Below are positions 19,067-27,921 of a stretch of 64,000 nt of DNA, one piece after another; the stretch's first letter is position 1; the number at the start of each line of letters is the position of its first letter. The notes below the pieces were generated by a model. That model ran no database searches, was not told the origin of the DNA, and was given only the letters and a program-made list of their open reading frames with translations. Origin of the DNA: Anaerosalibacter sp. Marseille-P3206 (GTDB lineage: Bacteria; Bacillota; Clostridia; Tissierellales; Sporanaerobacteraceae); NCBI RefSeq assembly GCF_900155565.1, contig NZ_FUHM01000002.1, positions 434,001-498,000 on the forward strand. Direction: 5' to 3'. Made by a program: the position numbers and the translations under genes.

Positions 19067-19243
19067 ATGAGAATAGAAAAATCTGATACACCAATTGAAG
19101 GTGTAAAATGTGTTGTTAACACTTGTAAATATCATGCATCAGGTGACTATTGTACAGCTTCTTCCATAGAAATACAACCAAGAAATGCCAGTTCTACTGA
19201 AGAAACAGACTGTGCAACCTTCTATCCTAATACTAGGGGATAA
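19067..19243 (+). CDS. DUF1540 small cysteine-rich protein
   Basis: A 58-residue protein beginning MRIEKSDTPIEGVKC. Its four cysteines are spaced VKC-VVNTCKYH-DYCTASSIEIQ-TDCATFYP, the pattern of the DUF1540 family, which probably binds a metal. AAAGGAGA lies seven bases before the ATG, and a TATAAT lies at 19042-19047. It is a single plus-strand gene in a minus-strand neighbourhood and shares a terminator with the convergent P-loop gene. Members are common in spore-forming Clostridia. Confidence 0.88.
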   Translation: MRIEKSDTPIEGVKCVVNTCKYHASGDYCTASSIEIQPRNASSTEETDCATFYPNTRG

Positions 19244-19246
19244 ATA

Positions 19247-19281
19247 GATAAAGGCAGGGTAAAATCCTGCCTTTATCTTTT
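19247..19281. terminator. Bidirectional terminator
   Basis: GATAAAGGCAGG (19247-19258) pairs with CCTGCCTTTATC (19266-19277), followed by TTTT on the plus strand. It serves the DUF1540 gene and the convergent P-loop gene. Confidence 0.88.
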
Positions 19282-19705
19282 AATCTAATTTTAATTCTTC
19301 CGTTTGATCTTTTAAAGAAGAAGGTAAATCTTCTTTAGTATAATCTATTCCAATATAGAATTCAGTATTGAATTTACTAGAGATTTTTTCTAGTGAATCT
19401 GCTAAATTAACCAAATCTTCAGGTTTTAAATCTATCAACTCATAAATACCATCCACATAAATCTTCTCTACATCATAGTCCATCCCAATAATTCCACATA
19501 AAAAGCCATAGAATGATTCAATACTCTTTATATTGAATTCCATGGCATTAATAAGTCTTACATCATAATCAAGACTAAATATATGGTTGTCGTCAACATC
19601 AATGAATGCAATGTTGCCATTGCCCTTTTTGATTTCTTCATTTGCCATATCTATAAGATATTTTGTCTTACCACTGCCTTTAGTGCCACATATAAATTTA
19701 ACCAT
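19280..19705 (-). CDS. P-loop ATP-binding protein, unknown function
   Basis: 141 residues starting MVKFICGTKGSGKTKYLID, a Walker A motif at the very N-terminus, and a Walker-B-like IAFIDVDD around residue 35. It is short for an ATPase; later parts (KIYVDGIYELIDLKPEDL, EFYIGIDYT) look like a compact Rossmann-type fold. I chose the ATG at 19705 since GGAGG sits nine bases upstream; a TTG three codons earlier would touch that site. Substrate and partner are unknown. Confidence 0.7.
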   Translation of the reverse strand: MVKFICGTKGSGKTKYLIDMANEEIKKGNGNIAFIDVDDNHIFSLDYDVRLINAMEFNIKSIESFYGFLCGIIGMDYDVEKIYVDGIYELIDLKPEDLVNLADSLEKISSKFNTEFYIGIDYTKEDLPSSLKDQTEELKLD

Positions 19706-19791
19706 CTCTACCAACCTCCAACCTTATATTTTTTTTGCTTATTACAATATTCTACATGAAAACCGTTTTTCCTTCTTTATTTTTAAAATAT

Positions 19792-20736
19792 TTAAAATTT
19801 TATTGCTTTTCCATTTAAATAACTACATTTATCCCCTTGTCGTACCTTCCTTGTTTCCATTATATCAACTATTTCATCTCTTATCTTCCACCAACTTTCA
19901 TTCCAGTTGACAAAAAGAGAATTTTCCTCTGGTGCTCTTCCTATTAATCTTTGGATTACAATATCACTATCAAGATACTCTAAAAATGTAATTACTCTTT
20001 CTATATATTCATCCTTGGATATAACTTCTATTTCTCCATTTTTGTACATATCTCCAAGTATAGTGCCTTCTAGAATATACAAGGCGTGAAGCTTTACTTC
20101 TTCTACTCCCAATGCAGAAAGTACTTTTGCATTTTCAATTACATCCTGCATATCATCCCAAGGAAGATTTAATATGAGATGAGTACAAGTTCTAATTCCA
20201 TATTTTTTATTTCTCAAAACAGCATCAATGAACTCTCCCAGTGTATGACCTCTATTTATCTTATATAGAGAATGGTAGTTAACAGTTTGAAGACCTAATT
20301 CAATAGTTATTTCCAAACCATGTTTTTTCCCTATATTAGATAAATATTCTAGGTATTCATCATTGATACAATCAGGACGAGTAGATATAGAAATACCTAC
20401 TACATCCTCTATTATAGCTTCTTCTATACATTCTTTGAATCTATCAAGTGGCATATAGGTGTTAGTGAAATTTTGAAAATAGCTGATAAATTTCTTTGCA
20501 TTGTATCTTTCACTTATATAATCTTTGTTTTTTAAAAGCTGTTCTTTTATTGAAATGGTATTTGAAAGATTCTCAAAAGAGCCTCCCTCTTCACCACAAA
20601 ATATACATCCACCTACTCCAACACATCCATCCCTATTTGGACAAGTTAACGGAAGGCTTATAGGAAGCTTATATACTTTTTCACCAAATTTGTCTTTTAA
20701 GTACTTGGAATAAACATTGTATACTTCTATATCCAT
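19792..20736 (-). CDS. TIGR01212-family radical SAM protein
   Basis: 314 residues. The N-terminal cluster region is LPLTCPNRDGCVGVGGCIFCGEEGGSF, the extended cysteine pattern of the TIGR01212 (YhcC-like) family, which differs from CxxxCxxC. Other blocks are YFQNFTNTYMPLDRFKECIEEA, ISTRPDCIND, ELGLQTVNYHSLYKINRGH and HLILNLPWDD. The biochemical reaction of the family is unresolved. It is preceded and followed by unrelated genes in the same direction. Confidence 0.9.
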   Translation of the reverse strand: MDIEVYNVYSKYLKDKFGEKVYKLPISLPLTCPNRDGCVGVGGCIFCGEEGGSFENLSNTISIKEQLLKNKDYISERYNAKKFISYFQNFTNTYMPLDRFKECIEEAIIEDVVGISISTRPDCINDEYLEYLSNIGKKHGLEITIELGLQTVNYHSLYKINRGHTLGEFIDAVLRNKKYGIRTCTHLILNLPWDDMQDVIENAKVLSALGVEEVKLHALYILEGTILGDMYKNGEIEVISKDEYIERVITFLEYLDSDIVIQRLIGRAPEENSLFVNWNESWWKIRDEIVDIMETRKVRQGDKCSYLNGKAIKF

Positions 20737-20784
20737 TCAATCACCTTTTCTAATTATACATTCCCCTAATTTCTATAAAGCTAA

Positions 20785-21621
20785 CTATATTTTTAATACT
20801 TCCTTCAATATATGAGCAACTCCATCTTCATTATTATCCTTTTCTGTTATAATATCTGCAACATTTTTTACACCTAAAGAAGCATTTTTCATGGCTATTC
20901 CCAAACCTGCCTGTTTAATCATCTCAATATCATTGTTGTCGTCTCCTATAGCTATTATCTCTTCCTTAGATATTCCCTTTTCCTTTGAATACTCCTCCAA
21001 GCTCAACCACTTTGAACCCAATGGGTGCATCACTTCAAGTAATGCACCTGCAATTGTTATATTTTCCATCACATGAGAACTGTATTTGTCTGGATACTTA
21101 GTATTTACTTCTAAATTAAATGACTCTAGTTTGTCCTTATCTCCTAAATATACTACAGTTAAAGCTCTAGGATCCTCAATTTTCATAAAGTCCTCCACCC
21201 TTTTATATCCATCAATACTTCCTGTAAGATAATTAGAATATTTTCTATCGTTAACATCTAATTCAATTAAAATATCATAACCTTCATCAAAATAATCTGA
21301 ATGAATAATTGGATAGAGTCCCTTCTTTTTTCCTTCCCTAATCAATGTATGAAAATCATCTATATCTAAATACTTTTTTAAAAGTACTTTATCATCTTTA
21401 ATGTTTCTAACGATATTTCCATTGTTTGCTAGTATAACTAGGTTTTTATCTACTACTTCAACAAATCTCTTTGCCGTACTATATCTTCTTCCAGTCGCAA
21501 TAACTATTTCGTATCCACTTTGTATTAGCTTTTGAAGAGTGTTTTTATTTATTTCTGTTATTTTTTTATCGTCATTAAGTAGCGTGCCATCTAAATCTAA
21601 AGCTATTAATTTATACTTCAT
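20785..21621 (-). CDS. Cof-type HAD-IIB sugar-phosphate phosphatase
   Basis: 278 residues with all four HAD motifs: LIALDLDGTLLNDDKKI (nucleophile aspartate, motif I), IVIATGRRY (motif II), a lysine in GSKWLSLEEYSKEKGI (motif III) and IAIGDDNNDIEMI (motif IV). The large insert between motifs II and III marks the IIB cap. Members remove phosphate from sugar phosphates or flavin mononucleotide; the natural substrate here is unknown. It starts 19 bases after the M18 aminopeptidase stop. Confidence 0.92.
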   Translation of the reverse strand: MKYKLIALDLDGTLLNDDKKITEINKNTLQKLIQSGYEIVIATGRRYSTAKRFVEVVDKNLVILANNGNIVRNIKDDKVLLKKYLDIDDFHTLIREGKKKGLYPIIHSDYFDEGYDILIELDVNDRKYSNYLTGSIDGYKRVEDFMKIEDPRALTVVYLGDKDKLESFNLEVNTKYPDKYSSHVMENITIAGALLEVMHPLGSKWLSLEEYSKEKGISKEEIIAIGDDNNDIEMIKQAGLGIAMKNASLGVKNVADIITEKDNNEDGVAHILKEVLKI

Positions 21622-21639
21622 CTACACCATCCTTAATTA

Positions 21640-22950
21640 TTAATACTTATAGTATTCAACAAAAGATTTGTAAATATAATATTGATCATAAACTCCTCCG
21701 AGCTCTCTTATAGAGTGCATACTAAATATAGGATTCCCTATATCTACAGATCGAATATCTAATTGAGTTGATGAAATAGGCCCAATTGTTGAACCTCCTC
21801 TTTCATCAGATCTATTTAAGAACTTCTGAACTGGTACTCCTGCCTTATCACATATACTTTCATATACAGTCAAAGAAACACTATCAGTAGTATAAGATTG
21901 ATTTGAACTTATCTTTATTGCTGGTCCCTTATTGATTACAGGTCTATTTGTAGGATCTTGTTTTTCACCATAATTAGGATGAACTGCATGTGCTAAATCT
22001 GCTGAAATCAAGAAGGAATTATAAATACTTCTATAGTAATCTTCTCTATCTAATCCAAGAGACAAACAAATTCTTTCAAGAATATTTCTAAGCATTGGAC
22101 TAGCTGCTCCCTGTTTAGTAGTACTTCCTACCTCTTCATTGTCAAATAGTACAAGTACATTAGTAGCATTATTGACCTTTGCATCTAATAATCCTTTAAG
22201 CCCTGCATGACACATTGCTAAATCATCTAACTTTCCTGAAGATATAAATTCATCATTCAATCCGACAATACTTCCTTTTGCATATTCATATAAGAACAAT
22301 TCAAAGTCTAAAATATCTTTAGCATCTACATCTAATTCCTTTGCTATAAGTTTTACCAAAAAACCATCTTTCTCAAACTCTTCATTTACCATAGCCATTA
22401 GAGGTAATGTTTCTTTTTGAGTATTTAGCTTAACTCCTTCATTTACTTTTCTATTCATATGTATAGACAAATTTGGTATGATCATCAATGGCTTGTCTAT
22501 ATTGAGAAGATGAACCTCTGGCTTAAAAGCATCCTTTCCTCTAACAACTACTCTTCCTGCGATTGAAAGAGGTCTATCTAGCCAAGTATTAATAATAGGG
22601 CCCCCATATACTTCTGTATTAAGTCTTAAATATGAACCTTCTTCTACCATCTCTGGATTAGGTTTTATTCTAAAAGTAGGTGAATCAGTATGTGCTCCAA
22701 CAAGCTTAAACCCATCCTTTGGTAACTCTCCATGTCCTACTACAAAAGCTGTGATAGCTGAATCATTTGTAGTTACAAAATACTTGCCACCTTTTTTTAT
22801 ATCCCATCTTTCTCTACTATCAAGCTCTACAAAACCATTTTCCACAAGCTCATCTTTCACATTTTTTACAACATGAAATGAACTAGGACTTTTTTCAATA
22901 AACTCCAATAAGTTTTCAGCAAATTTTACTTCCTTAGTCAATTGAATCAT
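21640..22950 (-). CDS. M18-family aminopeptidase
   Basis: 436 residues. Zinc-binding and catalytic blocks are VGAHTDSPTFRIKPNP, GLNDEFISSGKLDDLAMC, LFDNEEVGSTTKQGA and SADLAHAVHPNYGEK, matching M18 aspartyl-aminopeptidase-type enzymes (ApeA/ApeB class). Such enzymes are cytoplasmic, dodecameric and release N-terminal residues from peptides. Length fits the family. It has a GGATGATTC-region start without a textbook site, yet the N-terminus aligns with the family start. Confidence 0.92.
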   Translation of the reverse strand: MIQLTKEVKFAENLLEFIEKSPSSFHVVKNVKDELVENGFVELDSRERWDIKKGGKYFVTTNDSAITAFVVGHGELPKDGFKLVGAHTDSPTFRIKPNPEMVEEGSYLRLNTEVYGGPIINTWLDRPLSIAGRVVVRGKDAFKPEVHLLNIDKPLMIIPNLSIHMNRKVNEGVKLNTQKETLPLMAMVNEEFEKDGFLVKLIAKELDVDAKDILDFELFLYEYAKGSIVGLNDEFISSGKLDDLAMCHAGLKGLLDAKVNNATNVLVLFDNEEVGSTTKQGAASPMLRNILERICLSLGLDREDYYRSIYNSFLISADLAHAVHPNYGEKQDPTNRPVINKGPAIKISSNQSYTTDSVSLTVYESICDKAGVPVQKFLNRSDERGGSTIGPISSTQLDIRSVDIGNPIFSMHSIRELGGVYDQYYIYKSFVEYYKY

Positions 22951-22969
22951 CCTTTCTAGTTATTTTAAG

Positions 22970-23001
22970 AAAGTACTTCAACACATTAGTTGAAGTACTT
23001 T
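22970..23001 (-). terminator. Long hairpin between M18 and DUF1292 genes
   Basis: AAAGTACTTCAAC (22970-22982) and GTTGAAGTACTTT (22989-23001) make a 13-bp perfect stem around a 6-nt loop. There is no clean T run on the minus strand, so this is a probable but not certain terminator for the DUF1292 gene; on the plus strand it is followed by CCATATTTTTT. Confidence 0.6.
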
Positions 23002-23019
23002 CCATATTTTTTGTTTTAA

Positions 23020-23394
23020 TTAATCCTCATCCTCATCTTCAAAATCATCTTCATCATATTCTTCATCATCTAGAAAAAGAGCATTAAAAGCTTCTGAAAC
23101 TAGTTCAAACTCTTCTTCACTTTCTATTTGACCAAGTTCAAATTCTTCTCCTTCTTCTATATATTCATATAGTAATATTTGTTCATCTTCTAGAGGTATT
23201 AACGCAATATAAGATTTATCTTCTACTTCAAATATCCCTAAAACACCACATTCCATTTCACTACCATCGTCTAATGTAAGATAAATTACATCCATTTCTT
23301 CATATTCATGTTCATGTTCGTGATCACAGTTACAGTTAGATCCACAATCACATCCATGATCACATGAGTTATGTTCATCAAATTTATTTGTCAT
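23020..23394 (-). CDS. DUF1292 domain protein with His/Cys-rich N-terminus
   Basis: 124 residues. The central part (YLTLDDGSEMECGVLGIFEV, YIALIPLED, LLYEY) matches DUF1292, a small Firmicute family of unknown function often near alaS and yqgF genes. The N-terminus, DEHNSCDHGCDCGSNCNCD, is unusually rich in Cys, His and Asp and could bind metal. The C-terminus is a run of Asp and Glu. I chose the ATG seven bases after AGGAG; a longer reading exists. Confidence 0.85.
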   Translation of the reverse strand: MTNKFDEHNSCDHGCDCGSNCNCDHEHEHEYEEMDVIYLTLDDGSEMECGVLGIFEVEDKSYIALIPLEDEQILLYEYIEEGEEFELGQIESEEEFELVSEAFNALFLDDEEYDEDDFEDEDED

Positions 23395-23479
23395 TGTCAT
23401 TCTCCTCTTCAAATTATTTAATACTTAATATATGTTATAATACCCCATTTTAATCCTTTAGTATATAGATATTGGAAAA

Positions 23480-24931
23480 TTATTTTATTTCTTTTAAAAC
23501 ATTTAATAATAGTTCCCAAGTTCTCTTAGTTGAAGATATACTTAGTTTCTCATCTGGAGTATGAACAGCATACATATTTGGACCAAAAGAAACCATATCC
23601 ATTTCACCAAATTTTTCTTTAAACAATCCACATTCTAAACCAGCATGAATTGCTGCTATCTCTAGCTCTTCACCTGTCATCTCTTTATATACTTTTTGGA
23701 ATAAATCTCTTATATAAGAGTTAGGTGAATATTCCCATTCTGGATAAGCTGCATAAGCATTCCATTTGCCTCCAGTAATCTTAGCGATAAGTTCCATTTG
23801 GTTAGCCATCTTTTCCTTTAAACTTCTAACTGAACTTCTTATTGAACTCTTAAAAGATACAGAATCATCTAAAGTTGTCACTATTCCTAAATTGTTTGAA
23901 CTTTCAACAAGTCCTTCCATTTCTTTACTCATTGTTTGAACGCCATTAGGAATAAGCATAAGTGCTGCAATCATCTTATCTGTAGTATCATTACTAAATA
24001 CTTTCTCTACAGCTTTATCTTTTTCTATTTCTACTACTAAATCAGGATCAGCTGACTTATATTCATTTTTAAATGCATTTTCCATTTCTCTTACTACTTC
24101 TTTAAATTTTTCTTCATCTTTTGAAGAAACTACAACAACTGCCTTTGCTTCTCTTGGTATTGCGTTGGTTTTTGAACCACCATCAACACTTACCAATCTA
24201 AACTCAATATTGTTGTTTAATTCAGCTAAAACTCTACCCATAAGAACATTGGCATTTGCTCTTCCTTCATTTATCTCCATGCCTGAGTGTCCACCCTTTA
24301 GGCCTTTAAATGAAATACTGCATGGAATAAAACTTTCATCAAAAGCTTCCCATTTAATAGGAATCTCTATTTCGTCTCTTTCTCCACCAGCACAGCTAAC
24401 CAATGCTTTTCCTTCTTCTTCAGAATCAATATTTATAAGAATTTTCCCTTCAATATTCTTTGGATCTAATGCTATTGCTCCATCCATTCCAGTTTCTTCA
24501 GAAGTAGTTAGAAGAACTTCAAGTGGAGGATGAGGAATATCCTTTGATTCTAATATTGCCATACACATAGCAGCAGCTATACCATTATCGGCTCCTAATG
24601 TAGTACCAGTAGCCATTACATAATCCCCTTCTACTCTAAGGGCAATTGGATCTAAACAGAAATTATGCTCAACATCTGATCTCTTCTCACATACCATATC
24701 TATATGGCCTTGTAGTACTACTGTAGGTGCATTTTCATACCCAGCTGTACCAGGTTTTTTAATTATTATGTTCAAAGCCTCGTCTTGAATAACATCCAAA
24801 TTATATTTTTTTGCAAAATCAACTAAATAATCGCTAACCTTCTTTTCATTTCCTGAACAACGAGGTATTCTAGATAGCTCTTCAAAATTATAAAATACCC
24901 TTTCTGGTTGTAAATTTTCTAATATCCTCAT
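23480..24931 (-). CDS. pepD: Cytosolic aminoacyl-histidine dipeptidase (M20)
   Basis: Cleaves Xaa-His and other dipeptides. 483 residues, the usual PepD length. The M20 metal ligands are visible: LQGHIDMVCEK, TTLGADNGIAAAM, LLTSEETGMDGA (the catalytic glutamate pair), IDSEEEG and AIHAGLECGLF. The dimerisation domain lies between residues about 210 and 380. It is a stand-alone gene, with the DNA methyltransferase ending 31 bases upstream. Confidence 0.94.
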   Translation of the reverse strand: MRILENLQPERVFYNFEELSRIPRCSGNEKKVSDYLVDFAKKYNLDVIQDEALNIIIKKPGTAGYENAPTVVLQGHIDMVCEKRSDVEHNFCLDPIALRVEGDYVMATGTTLGADNGIAAAMCMAILESKDIPHPPLEVLLTTSEETGMDGAIALDPKNIEGKILINIDSEEEGKALVSCAGGERDEIEIPIKWEAFDESFIPCSISFKGLKGGHSGMEINEGRANANVLMGRVLAELNNNIEFRLVSVDGGSKTNAIPREAKAVVVVSSKDEEKFKEVVREMENAFKNEYKSADPDLVVEIEKDKAVEKVFSNDTTDKMIAALMLIPNGVQTMSKEMEGLVESSNNLGIVTTLDDSVSFKSSIRSSVRSLKEKMANQMELIAKITGGKWNAYAAYPEWEYSPNSYIRDLFQKVYKEMTGEELEIAAIHAGLECGLFKEKFGEMDMVSFGPNMYAVHTPDEKLSISSTKRTWELLLNVLKEIK

Positions 24932-24961
24932 TATTATCCCTCCATTTTTATTTTATATTAA

Positions 24962-26359
24962 TTATACTTCTAATATGTATTCACTATGATATCCAAATAC
25001 ATCTACAACTCTTATGCAAATAGTCCTATTATCTCTTTCTTCTACTTTCAACTGTATACTATCATTTATCATTAGATTCTCTAGTTTTCTATAGTCTTGC
25101 CATCTACTAAAAAAACACTTTCCATCATAATCTGTATCTATACTTATAGTATCTATAAGAGCTAGAGAATTTTCCTTCATTACCTCAACTACTATATCTT
25201 TATACTTTTCCACTATAGGTATTTTACTCACCTCTATATCATACCCTTTAAATTCAATGTTAATTATTTCTTCTCCATTTCTCTCTTTTAATTTTTCTAA
25301 TTTTCCTATTTTTAAACTTCCTAGCTTTGGAAAAACAGCACTCTCTATTTTTTGTGTTAAAAACTCACAAGCGTTCATATCTATTAACCTTTTCATAATA
25401 GTTAAATGAGAAGTAGTCCCTAGATCTGACAATATCCACTTTCTATTATGTTTTTCAGCTACAACAGCTGTAGTACCACTTCCACCAAAAAAATCTGCAA
25501 CAATAGAACCTTCCTCAGTTGAAGATAGAATCATCCTCTCCAATAGTTTTTCTGGCTTTTGTGTATCATAACCCACCCTTTCCTTTGAAGTTCTTCCAAC
25601 CATATCAACATTCCAAACATCCTTCATATTAACAAGGGTATGCCAACCTATTTCGTCCTCATACTCCTTGACACCTTTAAATCTATATGGTTTAAAACCT
25701 CTATTATAGGATTTTTCTTTTTGTGGATTAAAAATATAATTTTTAGTCTTTGAATATAGTAATATTGTATCATGTTTTCGGGAAAAATATTTTTTACTTA
25801 CTCCACCAGATTTATAACTCCAAATGATTTCATTTAAAAACATATCTTCACCAAAAATTTCGTCCATTAGAATTTTTACATAGTGTACCATTCGCCAATC
25901 CAAGTGAACATAAATACTTCCCCTTTCACTTAAAAGTTCTCTCATAAGAACTAGCCTCGGGTATAACATTTCTAAATAGGAAATATTTCCATCTTTCCAA
26001 GTATCAGAGTATGCAAATACTTCTATAGTTACAGTATCATCTCTTAGTGGTAATTTTACCTTTGCTTTGTAATCAGCTTTGGACAAAAATGGTGGATCTA
26101 TGTATATAAGATCTATCTTTCCCCTCATAGATTCACAGCCGTCACCCTTCACAAGAGCCCCTAAAACATCTATATTATCTCCATATATAAATCTATTGTA
26201 ATAATCCTTCTCCCTAAAAGTACCAACCTTCCCCTTAGAAGGAATCACTACTTGATCAGTTTTAATAAATACATCCCTTGTACTTAGCAATTCTTTAACT
26301 TCTTCATTTCCACATTTCACTATATTTAAAAGTTCATACATTGTAGAATTCCCAGCCAT
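24962..26359 (-). CDS. Orphan N6-adenine/N4-cytosine DNA methyltransferase
   Basis: 465 residues. The catalytic motif IV, LIYIDPPFLSKADY (about residue 86), precedes the AdoMet-binding motif I, VADFFGGSGTTAVVAEKHN (about 290). This is the order of beta-class amino-methyltransferases, related to Mod subunits of type III systems. DPPF favours adenine modification but does not prove it. No endonuclease or Res subunit adjoins it: the neighbours are pepD and proC, so it is an orphan. AGGAGG precedes its ATG. It might regulate genes or be a leftover of a restriction system. Confidence 0.85.
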   Translation of the reverse strand: MAGNSTMYELLNIVKCGNEEVKELLSTRDVFIKTDQVVIPSKGKVGTFREKDYYNRFIYGDNIDVLGALVKGDGCESMRGKIDLIYIDPPFLSKADYKAKVKLPLRDDTVTIEVFAYSDTWKDGNISYLEMLYPRLVLMRELLSERGSIYVHLDWRMVHYVKILMDEIFGEDMFLNEIIWSYKSGGVSKKYFSRKHDTILLYSKTKNYIFNPQKEKSYNRGFKPYRFKGVKEYEDEIGWHTLVNMKDVWNVDMVGRTSKERVGYDTQKPEKLLERMILSSTEEGSIVADFFGGSGTTAVVAEKHNRKWILSDLGTTSHLTIMKRLIDMNACEFLTQKIESAVFPKLGSLKIGKLEKLKERNGEEIINIEFKGYDIEVSKIPIVEKYKDIVVEVMKENSLALIDTISIDTDYDGKCFFSRWQDYRKLENLMINDSIQLKVEERDNRTICIRVVDVFGYHSEYILEV

Positions 26360-26373
26360 CTATACCTCCTTTG

Positions 26374-26400
26374 TGAGTCAGGGGACTGTCCCTTGACTCA
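26374..26400. repeat. Palindrome in the methyltransferase leader
   Basis: TGAGTCA at 26374-26380 is complementary to TGACTCA at 26394-26400, with an inner GGGGACTGTCCC hairpin. It lies within 15 bases of the methyltransferase start, with the ribosome binding site between. Similar GGGAC/GTCCC palindromes occur as scattered repeats in Firmicute genomes; only one is visible here. It could also hinder ribosome access. Confidence 0.55.
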
Positions 26401-26450
26401 TTTGTATTCCATATACTTATATTATAGCCTATTTATTATATTATGGAATG

Positions 26451-26478
26451 AAAAAAAGGCAGAGTTGTCTCTACCTTT
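26451..26478 (-). terminator. Terminator after proC
   Basis: On the minus strand AAAGG-AGAG pairs with CTCT-CCTTT with one mismatch, followed by seven T. Positioned 35 bases past the proC stop. Confidence 0.75.
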
Positions 26479-26512
26479 CGTAATAATACTTTTTAAATAT
26501 CTACTATTCTCT

Positions 26513-27319
26513 TTATTTACTCATCTCTCTTGATTTGTCTGCGCATTTTTTCATTGCAGCTAATACAGCATGTCTAAATCCTTTTTCTTCTAATGTAGCA
26601 ACCGCCTCAATTGTAGTTCCTCCAGGAGAACATACATTGTCCTTAAGCTTTCCTGGATGTAAACCTGTTTCCAAAACCATCTTTGCAGAACCAAGTACTG
26701 CTTGAGCTGCAAATTTGTAAGCCATATCCCTTGGCATACCTTCTAATACCGCACCATCAGCCAAAGCTTCTATAAACATATAAACATACGCTGGAGATGA
26801 TCCACTTACAGCTGTAACTGCATCCATCAAATCTCCATTTACAACTTCTGCCTTGCCAAAGCTTTCAAATATACTTATTACCTCTTCTAGTTCTTCCTTT
26901 GTAACTTCCTTGCTAGGATTAATTGCAGCCATACCTTCACCTACCATAGCAGGAGTATTTGGCATAACCTTAACTACCTTTACTTTTCTACCAAAAGCCT
27001 CTTGAGTATCTTCAATATCTTTTCCAGCTGCAATAACTACAATTATTACTTCTTCTTTTATATTCTTCTTTATCGTTTCGATAACAACAGGATAAATATG
27101 AGGTTTTATTGATAAAACAATTATATCAGCTTTTTTTGCTACTTCTAAATTATCTGTAGTAACATTTACCCCATAAGCTTCTTTTACCTTAGCTAATTGC
27201 TTTTCGTTTAAATCTGCAACTATAATATTTTCGGCAGGAACTAAGTTTGAACTTACTATTCCTCCAATCATGGCATTCCCCATATTTCCTGAACCTATAA
27301 AACCAATTGTTTTATTCAT
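26513..27319 (-). CDS. proC: Pyrroline-5-carboxylate reductase
   Basis: Last step of proline synthesis: reduces pyrroline-5-carboxylate with NADPH. 268 residues, the standard length. The Rossmann motif IGFIGSGNMGNAMIGGI opens the protein. KVVKVMPNTPAMVGEGM and the C-terminal signature VCSPGGTTIEAVATLEEKGFRHAV are typical of ProC. No proA or proB is in the window, so it stands alone. It has its own terminator. Confidence 0.96.
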   Translation of the reverse strand: MNKTIGFIGSGNMGNAMIGGIVSSNLVPAENIIVADLNEKQLAKVKEAYGVNVTTDNLEVAKKADIIVLSIKPHIYPVVIETIKKNIKEEVIIVVIAAGKDIEDTQEAFGRKVKVVKVMPNTPAMVGEGMAAINPSKEVTKEELEEVISIFESFGKAEVVNGDLMDAVTAVSGSSPAYVYMFIEALADGAVLEGMPRDMAYKFAAQAVLGSAKMVLETGLHPGKLKDNVCSPGGTTIEAVATLEEKGFRHAVLAAMKKCADKSREMSK

Positions 27320-27402
27320 CTCAAAACTCCCTCCTTGATTTTTGTACTATCTTAATTTTATCACAAAAAGTGAAAAAATACTAAAAAATATTACATATTT
27401 TT

Positions 27403-27909
27403 TTATACAGCTAATATTATTTGATTTAATTCCAGTGATTTCTTTACATCTATAATTCTTTGATTTGAAGAACCTCTGAATTTCAATGCAAGACTTTTTT
27501 TATTTAAATCAAATTTTCCATCCACTAAAATATCAGTAGTATAAAGAAGGGACTTCCATTGTGAATTTACATTTATTTCATCAATTATTTCTTCATAAGT
27601 ATATCCCGTATAGGTCATTACATTTAATCCTAGTGCTTTGACTTTCTCTCCTAAAATCGCAAAACTATCTGCTTGTTCAAATGGATCTCCCCCACTAAAT
27701 GTAACTCCATCTAGTAGGGGATTTTTCTTTACTAGTTCTAATATTTCTTCTACACTCATTAGCTCTCCGCCTTCAAAAGAATGGGTTTCAGGATTATGAC
27801 ATCCAGGACAATGATGTTTACAGCCTTGAGCAAATACTACCAATCTAATCCCTGGACCATCTACTATTGATTCCTTGACTATACCCGCAACTCTTATAGT
27901 AGTGTTCAT
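27403..27909 (-). CDS. nrdG: Anaerobic ribonucleotide reductase activating protein
   Basis: NrdG uses a 4Fe-4S cluster and S-adenosylmethionine to make the glycyl radical on NrdD. 168 residues from the ATG at 27909, which has AGAGGTGG five bases upstream; a GTG nine bases earlier is less likely. The cluster motif is CKHHCPGCHN (CxxxCxxC), in ARLV-type context GPGIRLVVFAQG, and GGDPFEQ is also seen. It follows nrdD by 12 bases, so co-transcription is expected. Confidence 0.95.
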   Translation of the reverse strand: MNTTIRVAGIVKESIVDGPGIRLVVFAQGCKHHCPGCHNPETHSFEGGELMSVEEILELVKKNPLLDGVTFSGGDPFEQADSFAILGEKVKALGLNVMTYTGYTYEEIIDEINVNSQWKSLLYTTDILVDGKFDLNKKSLALKFRGSSNQRIIDVKKSLELNQIILAV

Positions 27910-27921
27910 TACAACCACCTC

